DNA from: Mytilinidion resinicola
Lineage: Eukaryota; Ascomycota; Dothideomycetes; Mytilinidiales; Mytilinidiaceae
Assembly: GCF_010093595.1 (NCBI RefSeq)
Contig: NW_022985440.1
Location: 275,215 to 339,214 of the forward strand
Length of the DNA: 64,000 bases
Direction of reading: 5' to 3'
In this document: one piece after another, positions 11,768-21,757 of the stretch
How the letters are laid out: each line of letters opens with the position of its first letter
Position numbering within the stretch: position 1 is the stretch's first letter
The notes under the pieces: generated by a model
The model's input: the letters and a program-made list of their open reading frames with translations, nothing else
Told to the model about the DNA's origin: nothing
The model's database searches: none
Program-made: the position numbers and the translations under genes

Positions 11768-11935
11768 CTACAACTGCGCAAACTTAACATGATGCATCGT
11801 AATCTTATCAGACCCCTCCCTGAAAATCGGAATCGGCTTCTTAAACGCCTCTGTCTTGCGGAACTCGAACTCCATGTGCGCGTTAATGCTCTCCCACCCA
11901 ATCGTGCCCACGAACAGCTCCCTGTTTCCTCCACG
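11768..11935 (-). pseudogene. Truncated copy of the ABM-like gene 3' end
   Basis: On the minus strand this encodes about 50 codons that closely match the C-terminus of the complete gene at 21758-22691: ELFVGTIGWESINAHMEFEF here against KLFVGAIGWESIDAHMEF there, then DKITMHHVKFAQ and a stop in both. It differs by a 6-bp insertion (an extra Glu-Phe) and several substitutions. Similarity ends abruptly upstream of the ELFVG segment (beyond about 11925), and an in-frame stop follows shortly, so no start or 5' exon is present. It has the same orientation as the complete gene. It forms the left border of the accessory island. Confidence 0.8.
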
Positions 11936-12119
11936 GCTTTGTTCGACCTATCTCTAGCTATGCTAAGGACTGTTCTGAGATTCTTTCCTTCCTCTTAACA
12001 TGGTTGCCCGATGCATAGCGATCGTGGGTATATTTCTTTGTCGAGTAGAGCCTGGCAGCGCCTGTTGAATAGAGCCCGACAGAGCCTGGCAAGTTCTGGC
12101 GAGTTGAGACAACTAGGTC

Positions 12120-13716
12120 CTAGTGTTTTGCTAAATCCCTCATTTGCGTTGCTGCTGAGCCGTAGCTGATAAGTAGAATTTTGAGCCGAGCAATCCATTT
12201 TCGAAAGGAATATTTCTGGAACATGGCGAGGAATGTCGAAAGCCATGAGAATCCGTGAGCCATTATGGCGGCATGCGTATACGCAGTTCCGACGGCTTCA
12301 ATATCGACAATGATGTGTAGTTGGGGAAGGTTGGCGATAACGCGGGCTAGAAGGTCGAACCACTGTTCTGGGGTCTCTGCCGCTCTGAACTGCGCACAGT
12401 TGAAAGCAAGATGGTGCTCAGTATGCAAAGAGACGTTTAGCGGGATCGCTTGGCACACGAGGCCTTTCACAATATCAACCACTGGGGCAGCACTTGGCCC
12501 GGTTGGAGACAATCCCTTGATGGCCCATATGACAGGGATTTGCTGGCCCCGTAACACATTGATGACATTTATCATAAAGTTTTGCACTCGAAGGCGATGT
12601 GTGTAGTCACTCTTCACCATTATGAGTGCTGGAGAAGAAGACGATTCCCAAGTCGAGAATTTGGGACTGAGCCAGAATGCTGGACCGGATTCAGCATTCC
12701 TGGGGCGCTCTCTATGTCTTCTGCCGATGGAAAGACGGTATCCGAGTGCTTTGATCGGGTCTAACTTATTCGCTCCCGAGAGAAAGTCCATGATTTGGTT
12801 CAGTTGGAGGTCGGTCAGTCGTACGTTCGTATCCAAGTTTGCGCTAGTTTGAATGCACTGATAGGCTGGAGCAGAACGTCAGATGACAAGAAGACTTTCA
12901 AAAGAGGGGATATACAAATGAGCAATCCTCGCATTTCTAGAAGGAGGGTTTCTGAGTCTCTCAATCTCTTTCCTAGGTCTCGAATCTCCAAGTGCATATC
13001 ACGCTGCTCAGCTTGAGCCCCTGCAGTAGCCAAGCTTTCAACCTCTTTAGTACACTCTACAATATCCGCAATGAGATCGTTGTAACGAATTTCTGCGGGT
13101 CTTGCGAACGCTTCCCATGCATGGCGGGGTTCACTTTGCTGATACCACTCTTCCGCCCTTATGAAATATCGAATGACATGGCTGTATAAAAGAAAGACGG
13201 CCTGCTGCATCTGAGCTGTTGGATAGAGGATGTTTGCAAGTTCGATACGCGGCAGGGCATCTGCGATCTGAGTTAAGCCTTTGGAGAGGGTTTTCACCAA
13301 CTTTCCATGGTTCTCAACCAGCTACCATGATGCCTAGTCAGCATGCATCTTTCTAAGTCGTTTTAACCCGGATCACATACAATAAAGAGCAGCTTCATTG
13401 CCCCCCAAGCCAGACTGACGCACTCGGGGTGATGCTGTACCGAAACATCCAAGATCTGGCCATACTGACAGACTCGAGAGGTGAACTTCCACAACCATTT
13501 ACGGACTTTGCCGTCCTGATGTTGATGTTCATATTTCAGACGTGCATTCCCTATGGAGAGCTCCGGGTCTTTGAGAGAACTGGCTTGCTGAAGCCTGTTG
13601 TGTTTTTTTGTGCCGCAAGAATTGGCGTTGAAAATTACAACTGCGTCTTTAAAAGCTTTCTCTGCCGGTGCGATGAGATGTCCGCCGTTTGAGCTTAGAT
13701 ACCCCTGGCTTTGGGA
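12120..13716 (-). CDS. DUF7708-type NLR-like protein (5' end unresolved)
   Basis: Three joined segments: at most 13716-13381, then 13321-12916, then 12865-12120. Introns have GTATGT/GTATAT donors and TAG/CAG acceptors, and both junctions keep frame (LLFI to LVENHGKL, and GLLI to SYQCIQ). The N-terminal part (VRKWLWKFTSRVCQYGQILD, then WGAMKLLF, VENHGKLVKTLSKGL, AVFLLYSHVIRYFIRAEEWY) matches the DUF7708 domain found at the front of many fungal NACHT/ankyrin proteins. The C-terminal half resembles the NTPase-like region of that group, but I see no Walker A GKT, so ATP binding is doubtful. The open frame upstream ends at a TAA (13717-13719) without any Met. Either a first exon is missed or the 5' end has decayed. 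About 360 residues are visible, short for a full NLR. Confidence 0.55.
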
Positions 13717-14346
13717 TTACATCCTTGAAGCACAACAGTAACAGAGCACTAGCGGGGCATCTCTCTATGTGAATGCAAAGAGTGGGTATCACAGCCTCGT
13801 CAAATGATTCCCTCCTCGCTGCCTGGCTGCAGACCCCTGATGTGGTGGGAGGCTGTGCCATCCACCGCCGCGGTTCAGCCTCACACAGAGGTTGCCGCCC
13901 ATATAAGGGGGCTGCCGCTCGGACTGTCCATCTCATCCGAACTGAACGAAATGCCTCGAATTTTGACGGTAGTGTCTGATGAAAGCGAGTCACTGGAGAG
14001 ATTCGTAGGTAGGGAACGCGAAGCAGTGCAGTTGAAGAGCCGGAGGCCAAGGACTCAGGTTGCCACTACTAGCGTGTCAGTGGCGTTACATCCTTCCATA
14101 TCCGTAACAAGGGGGAACAGGGGAGTAGGGGCCCCCCCCCCCCCCCCTTTCATAGGCTATATATACGGGCCTTATGCCTCTTCAAATCAACACAGAACTG
14201 CTTCTTCACAACCTGAGACAAGGGCTGATACGACCGGGGAGCTGGAAGCAGATCGGGGTGTGCACGCCCTCGACGCACTCAGTGGCCATGCCGCTATTTT
14301 CAGAGACGAGACAGCCGGAAGCAACTTGGACCGAGAACATTTGAAT
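13717..14346. promoter_or_regulatory. Divergent upstream region of the DUF7708 and AAA genes
   Basis: The two island genes point away from each other across this stretch. It contains a run of 16 C (14132-14147) directly followed by CTATATATACGGG (14157-14169), a plausible TATA element for the plus-strand AAA gene whose ATG is at 14347. Open frames here on both strands lack domain content and are not called. Confidence 0.4.
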
Positions 14347-14770
14347 ATGATTGATAATCGAGCATCTCGCCATTACCATACCACGGTAAGTTAGTTTGAA
14401 GAGCCTCAACTTTTACTGCCTACTGACGTCGACTAACAAACCTCCTTGTAGTTACCGCGAAGAGAGGGAGATACGGTGCCAACCAGTTCTTCTTTCCAGT
14501 ACGACCGCGCGCATGAGCATATCATCGAGACTCGGACTGGCGATGTGACACCACCACCGCCTAGACCTAAACGAACGTATCGAATGTCCCGACATAGGCG
14601 GGTCAAGAAAGGGTCGTTAAGGACGGGGGTGTCTGAGTCCCCTTTCGACCAGCCAAACTCGACAAATTACTCGAGAATATCAGAACCGCTTTAGCGGGAA
14701 TCTCGACGATCACGCGCAAGCCGAATCGATTAGCTCAGATGAGCTTAGTAACGAGAGTGAAGCATCTTTA

Positions 14771-15208
14771 ACGTAGTCGGCAAGCTAGTGGGCCATGCAA
14801 GCTAGTGGGCCACCCAATTTTTGGTGCGATTTAGACCTTTTAGCACCCCAGCAATCTCAACAACTACGAGATATAAAGTATAGCTTTAAGATTGCATATA
14901 CTATCTAGCTCATTTTAATAGCTAAGAGAATGTTTGGAGCAGTATAGCAGCGTAATCCTATTATATTGTAGGTATTACTTGATTTTAGGGGCCAAAACTA
15001 GGCAATATTTTACTGCGGCTAAACAGGGCTATTAAGAGATCTAAAAAATTAACAGATGATATTAAAATAACCACGGATATCATTATCCTAAGTCATAACC
15101 TGGAATATTCTGTGATTGTTAAGATTGCTAGGGTGCTAAAAGGTCTAAATCGCACCAATAATTGGGTGGCCCACTAGCTTGCATGGCCCACTAGCTTGCC
15201 GACTACGT
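14771..15208 (+). mobile_element. TIR transposon copy 1, 438 bp, TA target duplication
   Basis: A non-autonomous element with terminal inverted repeats of about 95 bp beginning ACGTAGTCGGCAAGCTAGTG. The TIR contains the 13-mer CAAGCTAGTGGGC twice in tandem. It is flanked by TA on both sides (14769-14770 and 15209-15210), as in Tc1/mariner/pogo-type insertion. It encodes no protein. Removing the element and one TA restores the reading frame of the host AAA gene. This copy is the least mutated of the three. Confidence 0.9.
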
Positions 15209-17360
15209 TAGCTACTGAATTGCGAGAAGTATGGGGAGGCAAAGCTACCCAACGACTACCTAGCCAACCGAGTGCTAGAATTAGGCGAAGACATGGATCT
15301 GTCGATCCCGAATCGTTATTAGTAGTGCATAAACCACGGAAATCTGCCGCGATAAAGGAGATGCTAGAGGAGCTGGAAGCGCTTAAAATGGAAAATGAAC
15401 GCCTAAGAGAAGGAAAGGGCCTGCCTTCTTTACCTAAGACACAGCCTGCAGTTCTTGTATATATATATCGCATATTTTATTAAGTTAACGAAGCTATATA
15501 TCTTAACGAGCCGCACTAGGAACCCGGCGAAGGAAGCCCTATATTACGTGCGAATAACCCAGTTCGAAATACTTAGTATTACCTGGACCAGCATTCCGAA
15601 ATAGCTTTTGCCATCTATAAGAAATATAGGTATTTTCCACCGGCTGACTTTACTAAGATTAAGATAAACAATAGTGTTTACTAAGCCCCTGTACCCTCTT
15701 ACAAATTCCTTTCTTATATAGCTCCAGCAATGCTAGACGCGATAGAAGATTTTATCGAGCGAGCACCTAACTTTAGAGATTACTTCCCCTATTTTGAACC
15801 TAGTGGGCAGATCCTGGCGCCTTATTTCTTTATATACTACAGCTTGCCCTTTCTTACTAATATCTTAACAAAGCTTAATTCTATAAATTAGAATCTTATA
15901 AGCCAACTCTAAAAGATAATAGAGAGCAGCTATAGGTATAAATATAAGTTAGCTAAGCGTTAAGCCAAGAAAGGCTTAGTAGCTTAACATCCTCTTAAAT
16001 ACTTAATTCGCCCAGGAGATGTATTAATCGGTTCTACGGCGGGTATTCCACAGGTATATATAGCCTTAATCTGGCTTAAGTAGCCGGGAAAAGAAATTAA
16101 AGAAGAGGATTGCGACAACTACAACTATATATATAAAAGGTTTCTAAAAAGGGTCCCTTATATAAAAGCCGCCGGTAACCGAAAGGAAATATAGTATAAA
16201 TAGAACGTCTAAGCGTAGTATTAGCAGTTCGATAGTATATTTAAATAACGCCAGATACTCCCGGAAATAGTTGTAAGTGTCGGCTACGAAAAAGCTGTTC
16301 TAATTAGGTTGCTTAATATTGTTCCTCTTAAATACGCAGAGCCCGAGATAAGAACCTTGCTTAAAAAGTAAGGAAGAATATTCTAGTCTTTTTAGTTTAA
16401 GAGATTTATATTTTATCTATAATTAGAGGATAAAGAACTAAATAATATAAGATTTATACTTAGTAAGCCTATACTAGTATATATAGATCTCTACTAATAG
16501 AACTATAGATTAATAACAGATTTATAATTAATATTAAAATATATAAGCGTTTTTATTCTAAATTAAGTATTATAAAATTAATGCTTTATAATAATATTAG
16601 AGTTATAAATAGTTTAAGTAACGTGCTACTAAAAGGTAACTCGCTACTACTATTTACGCCAACTATAGTTAGCTATAATTTTTTGAAAAAGATATAGGGT
16701 ATATTGTTTCTTCTTAGCTATATTTCTAACTTATAGCTTATTAAAATATAGTCGACCTGTTTATTAATTATATTACTAATATTATCTGCAATAAACAGGC
16801 CTTTAAGGATTTTATTATAGATAGTAGAACTAAAAAGCTTATCTAAGCTTTAGTTATAAAACAGCTTATCTCTAAAAAATCGACCGACTTTATTACTAGA
16901 AAAGGCAACAGCTTAATTATGCTCCTCTATAGAGCGCCGGGAATAGGCAAAACATTTATAGCAGAGGGTGTAAGGTGCATTCCTAGGTGGCGAGAACCCC
17001 CCTGTGCCGAGAAAAATATATTATTTAGGTATTTTAAGTCTTTCCTTATAAGCCTATAAAGTTATAGCTAATATATTAATATTCTTTAAGCATTTATCCT
17101 TAGGAAACCAGTCTGCAATTAGAAAAATACAACAATTTTAGTTATATTATCGATTGTTCCGTTCACGGCATCTAGAACTATATTAGCGTTGCACCTCTAC
17201 TCCACTACAACTATTTATATAGTTTTAGATTTCGGAGGCTTAGGACAATAATTTTATTAAGAAAGAAAATTATCTCCGAGCTTTAAAGACCCTTTATACT
17301 AAAAGTATATATAATAAAGTTTTTCCGTGCAAAAGATTACTTAGTATTTTAGCGTAGTTA

Positions 17361-17798
17361 ACGTAGTCGGCAAGCTAGTAGGCTATATAAGCTAGTAGGC
17401 CACCTAATTTTTAGTGCGATTTAGACCTTTTAGCACCCTAGTAATCTTAACAACTATAAAATATAAAGTATAGCTTTAAGATTGTATATACTATCTAGCT
17501 TATTTTAATAGCTAAGAGAATATTTAAAGCAGTATAGCAGCGTAATCCTATTATATTATAGGTATTACTTAATTTTAGGGGCTAAAACTAGGCAATATTT
17601 TACTGCGGCTAAACAGGGCTATTAAAAGATCTAAAAAATTAACAGATAATATTAAAATAACCACGGATATTATTATCCTAAGTTATAACCTGGAATATTC
17701 TGTAATTATTAAGATTGCTAGGGTGCTAAAAGGTCTAAATCGCACTAATAATTAGGTGGCCTACTAGCTTACATAGCCTACTAGCTTGCCGACTATGT
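17361..17798 (+). mobile_element. TIR transposon copy 2, 438 bp, RIP-mutated
   Basis: Same length and orientation as copy 1, with many G-to-A and C-to-T changes (for example AGCTAGTGGGCCA becomes AGCTAGTAGGCTA). It begins exactly 2,590 bp after copy 1. Its right flank (TAGCTACTAAATTGCGAG) is the mutated counterpart of copy 1's right flank. It therefore arose by duplication of the whole unit, not by a new insertion. Confidence 0.9.
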
Positions 17799-19950
17799 TA
17801 GCTACTAAATTGCGAGAAGTATAGGAAGGCAAAGCTACCTAACAACTACCTAGCTAACTAAGTACTAGAATTAGGCGAAGATATAGATCTGTCGATCCCG
17901 AATCGTTATTAGTAGTATATAAACCACGGAAATCTGCCGCGATAAAAAAGATGCTAGAGGAGCTGGAAGCGCTTAAAATGGAAAATAAACGCCTAAGAAA
18001 AGGAAAAAGCCTGCCTTCTTTACCTAAAATATAGCCTGCAGTTCTTATATATATATATTGCATATTTTATTAAGTTAACAAAGCTATATATCTTAATAAG
18101 CCGCACTAGGAACCCGGCAAAGGAAGCCCTATATTATATGCGAATAACCTAGTTTAAAATACTTAGTATTACCTAGACTAGCATCCTAAAATAGCTTTTG
18201 CTATCTATAAGAAATATAGGTATTTTCCACTAGCTAACCTTACTAAGATTAAGATAAATAATAGTGTTTACTAAGCCCCTATACTTTTTTATAAATTCCT
18301 TTTTTATATAGCTTTAGTAATACTAAACGCGATAGAAGATTTTATTAAGTAAGCACCTAACTTTAGAAATTACTTCCTCTATTTTAAACCTAGTAGGCAG
18401 ATCCCGGCGCCTTATCTCTTTATATACTATAGCTCGCCCTTTTTTACTAATATCTTAATAAAGCTTAATTCTATAAGTTAGAATTTTATAAGCTAACTCT
18501 AAAAAATAATAGAGAGCAGCTATAGGTATAAATATAAGTTAGCTAAGCGTTAAGCTAAGAAAGGCTTAGTAGCTTAATATCCTTTTAAATACTTAATTCG
18601 CCTAGGAGATATATTAATCGGTTCTACAGCGGGTATTCTATAGGTATATATAGCCTTAATCTGGCTTAAGTAGCCGGGAAAAGAAATTGAAGAAGAGGAT
18701 TGCGATAACTATAACTATACGCATAAAAGGTTTCTAAAAAGGGTTCCTTATATAAAAGCCGCCGGTAACCGAAAGGAAATATAGTATAAATAGAATATCT
18801 AAGCGTAGTATTAGCAGTTTAATAGTATATTTAAATAACGCCAGATACTCCCGGAAATAGTTGTAAGTATTAGCTATAAAAAAGCTATTCTAATTAGGTT
18901 GCTTAATATTGTTCCTTTTAAATACGCAGAGCCCGAGATAAGAACCTTACTTAAAAAGTAAGGAAGAATATTCTAGTCTTTTCGGTTTAAGAGATTTATA
19001 TCTTATCTATAATTAGAGGATAAAAAACTAAATAATATAAAATTTATACTTAGTAAGCCTATACTAGTATATATAGATCTCTACTAATAGAACTATAGAT
19101 TAATAATAGATTTATAATTAATATTGAAATATATAAGCGTTTTTATCCTAAATTAAGTATTATAAAATTAATACTTTATAATAATATTAGAGTTATAGAT
19201 AGTTTAAGTAATATACTACTAAAAGGTAACTTGCTACTACTGTTTACGCTAACTATAGTTAGCTATAATTTTCTAAAAAAGATATAGGGTATATTATTTC
19301 CTCTTAGCTATATTTCTAACTTATAGCTTATTAGAATATAGTTAACCTATCTATTAATTGTATTACTAATATTATTTGTAATAAACAGGCTTTTAAAAAT
19401 CTTATTATAGATAGTAGAACTAAAGAGCTTATCTAAGCTTTAGTTATAAAACAGCTTATCTCTAAGAAATCGACCGACTTTATTACTAGAAAGGGTAATA
19501 GCTTAATTATACTTCTCTATAGAGCGCCGGGAATAGGTAAAACATTTATAGCAGAGGGTGTAAAGTATATCCCTAGGTGGCGAGAACCCCTCTATGCCGA
19601 GAAAAATATATTATTTAGGTATTTTAAGTTTTTCCTTATAAGCCTATAAAGTTATAGCTAATATATTAATATTCTTTAAGTATTTATCCTTAGGAGACCA
19701 GTCTGCAATTAGAAAAATATAACAATCTTAGTTATATTATTAATTGTTCCGTTCACGGCATCTAGAACTATATTAGCGTTGCACCCCTGCTCTACTACAA
19801 CTATTTATATAGTTTTAGATTTCGGAGGCTTAGGATAATAATTTTATTAAGAAAGAAAATTATCTCCGAGCTTTAAAGACCCTCTGCACTAAAAGTATAT
19901 ATAATAAAGTTTCTCCGTGCAAAGGATTACTTAGTATCTTAGCGTAGTTA

Positions 19951-20359
19951 ATATAGTCGGTAAGCTAGTAGGCTATATAAGCTAGTAGGCCACCTAATTA
20001 TTAGTGCGATTTAGACCTTTTAGCACCCTAGCAATTTTAATAATTACAGAATATTCCAGGTTATAACTTAGGATAATAATATCCGTGGTTATTTTAATAT
20101 TATCTGTTAATTTTTTAGATCTCTTAATAGCCCTGTTTAGCCGCAGTAAAATNNNNNNNNNNAATATAATAGGATTACGCTGCTATACTACTCTAAACAT
20201 TCTCTTAGCTATTAAAATAAGCTAGATAGTATATGCAATCTTAAAGCTATACTTTATATCTCGTAGTTGTTGAGATTGCTGGGGTGCTAAAAGGTCTAAA
20301 TCGCACCAAAAATTGGGTGGCCCACTAGCTTGCATGGCCCACTAGCTTGCCGACTACGT
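19951..20359 (-). mobile_element. TIR transposon copy 3, inverted, contains assembly gap
   Basis: The interior is the reverse complement of copy 1: the minus-strand read gives the GGAATATTC and TAGCTATACTT landmarks in opposite order. TA flanks both ends (19949-19950, 20360-20361). The outer (right) end is unmutated and the inner (left) end carries RIP changes. Ten N replace about 39 bp present in the other copies. The site without the element would read GTAGTTAGTTAGCTGGG. Confidence 0.85.
20153..20162. other. Assembly gap (10 N)
   Basis: Ten N lie inside TIR element copy 3. Comparison with copies 1 and 2 shows the true missing length is close to 39 bp, so the N count is arbitrary. Confidence 0.95.
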
Positions 20360-20361
20360 TA

Positions 20362-20830
20362 GTTAGCTGGGATTAGTGATCTCTTCGGTTGGAGGTACCG
20401 ATCGGCATGGCGACTTTGCATAAATTTGCGTGCGATAGAAGCCACAAGGCTGATGACGACTTCTAATAAGGCTCTAATGCTCGGATGAGGCCCTTTTATA
20501 AACATTAGGAGTGATAAGAGCTTGAAAGTGGTGCTGTGGCGAAGGAAATCTATTACGCGATGAAAGAAGGCTCTCCGCAAATTAGGCGTAAAGGCGACAA
20601 TGCGAATGTAATTTTTTGGTGGGAGGTGTTCTGAGTGTTCAGCAGTGGCCATAGTACATGACTTATATAGAACTGTGGGAAATATTCGTGTGTGCATAGA
20701 GTTTGAGTTGCCTGAAGTCAATGTACCTATTGATTTTCTCGCCTTTGTTCCGGGTGACATGCGGTGATGTTGGAACACAAGCTGAGATAGTTGAGGGGGC
20801 GCTTCGATCATCTTTACCTCGGAAAGACAC
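20362..20830. other. Unassigned island sequence with a minus-strand open frame
   Basis: A 150-codon minus-strand frame (20811 to 20359) runs into the transposon end, which supplies its stop. It contains a hydrophobic segment (FKLLSLLMFIKG, then LLEVVISLVASIA) but no family I recognise, and I cannot connect it to the AAA gene. It may be a chance frame or a fragment cut by the transposon. Confidence 0.25.
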
Positions 20831-20970
20831 TAGAATAGCGCGTTTCTGTTAAGATCTTTCATGTCTCGTTCCTCAAGAAAGACGTCAACCTCGTCCAAGA
20901 GCACCACTAGCATCCGTTAGTACCTCGGCGTCTCAAAATTAGGAAGCGCGCAGCCATACCACAATCCCAC
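20831..20970 (-). other. Small inversion carrying the Walker B region of the AAA gene
   Basis: The minus strand at 20916-20833 reads MLVVLLDEVDVFLEERDMKD then LNRNALF, the Walker B and adjacent helix of a fungal AAA+ domain. A TACTAAC...CTAG branch/acceptor lies directly before it on that strand. The next expected residues (FFLRALEYYDG) start at 20971 on the plus strand. Flipping about 20831-20970 joins them, so a local inversion of about 140 bp is the simplest explanation. Confidence 0.7.
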
Positions 20971-21452
20971 ATCTTTTTTCTCCGTGCGCTAGAATACTAC
21001 GACGGTATTCTGATCCTTCAAAGGTTACATCCAATCGAGTCGGGACGTTCGACGAGGCTTTCAAGTCCCGCATCCAACTTGCTCTTCGCTATGAGAATCT
21101 CTGCATCAGCCAGAGGCGGAAAATCTGGCGAAACTTTATGAATCGCATCAAGACCCTTGAAGACGAGGAATCTAAAGTTGATGTAGACGATATCATGGAC
21201 CACATAGAGGATCTTAGCAAGGAAGTGATGAATGGAAAGGAGGTCCGGAACGCTATTACGACTGCAAGGCAGTTGGCGCAGTTCAAAGACGAGCCGTTTC
21301 GCTATTCCCACCTAAAGCATGTCATTGGAGTGAGCGGGAGATTCGGGAAGTACTTGAAGGATCTCCGCATGGGCTTGACGGATGACGATATTAAGCTGGA
21401 TGGTGGGCTACGGTTGTCTTACAAGGCGGATGCCGTTTGCGAGAGCGGATAA

Positions 21453-21757
21453 TCATGACGAGCGTAATGACGATTTGGGTGTTGACTCCGATCAATAAGG
21501 GTGCGAAATTCCGCCTCTACTTCTTGCTATTACTGCCTTCTATGGATGATAAAGTGGCATAGACTAGGCTTGGGCTGTGATGGATTGAAAGACATCGTTT
21601 CTGACAAATATAGGAGCTGCAATTGGGAGCCTTGCCCTCGTTAGTCTTGTTGTCATGAATACACTCACCACAAGCATAGATGATTCGACCCATTTTACAT
21701 AAAATAGTGGAGATTTAGTCTACGTCCTTCGTTCACCTTGTACAGCCCTCATCAGCT
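21453..21757. other. Intergenic, right island border
   Basis: No gene is seen between the AAA gene terminus and the ABM-like gene stop. A short GTGGAGATTT match to the sequence left of the truncated copy (near 11725) may be a weak extension of the bracketing repeat. Confidence 0.4.

Larger units (their letters stand above)
14771..19950 (+). repeat. Exact 2,590-bp tandem duplication (two units)
   Basis: Unit 1 (14771-17360) and unit 2 (17361-19950) each contain one TIR element plus about 2.15 kb of AAA gene. The landmarks I compared all keep the same 2,590-bp offset, so I see no insertion or deletion. The differences I compared are nearly all transitions. Both units are AT-rich and full of TAA/TAG in the former coding frame, the mark of RIP. 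Confidence 0.85.
14347..21452 (+). pseudogene. Broken fungal AAA+ ATPase gene (DUF7025/AAA type)
   Basis: The pieces lie in order. Exon 1 is 14347-14385 (MIDNRASRHYHTT), intron GTAAGT...TTGTAG, and exon 2 starts at 14452 with a Pro/Arg-rich segment. A frameshift between about 14630 and 14690 follows, and then SDELSNESEAS up to a transposon at 14771. Coding resumes in frame at 15211 (ATELREVWGGK and a coiled coil, ELEALKMENERLRE). It continues through heavily stop-ridden sequence (CAA/CAG to TAA/TAG) to a recognisable AAA block near 16800-16980: FITRKGNSLIMLLYRAPGIG then KTFIAEGV, the Walker A. A second copy lies at 17801-19950. The Walker B block is inverted at 20833-20916. The C-terminal AAA part returns at 20971-21452 (FFLRALEYYDG, TSNRVGTFDEAFKSRIQLAL) with an 8-bp insertion and ends at a TAA. 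The RPGD block and the VPLKYAE block before AAA resemble DUF7025. Function is lost. Confidence 0.8.

Noticed and set aside
11740..11934. Separate minus-strand frame of 64 codons over the ABM relic
   Set aside because: It is in a different frame from the ABM-matching codons, which explain the sequence.
13804..14394. 196-codon plus-strand frame upstream of the AAA start
   Set aside because: It spans the poly-C run and the TATA-like element. The Met at 14347 directly before the GTAAGT donor fits the AAA gene better.
15209..17360. Interior between TIR elements taken as a transposase or retroelement body
   Set aside because: The surviving reading frame shows AAA+ Walker A and continues the frame of the exon left of the element. 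No transposase, RT or integrase motif is seen.
14771..20359. Elements 1 and 3 as LTRs of one retrotransposon
   Set aside because: They are inverted, not direct, have ~95-bp terminal inverted repeats of their own and TA flanks, and lack TG...CA ends.
20359..20811. 150-codon minus-strand frame as a gene
   Set aside because: Its stop comes from the transposon end and no family is recognised. It is kept only as an unassigned stretch.
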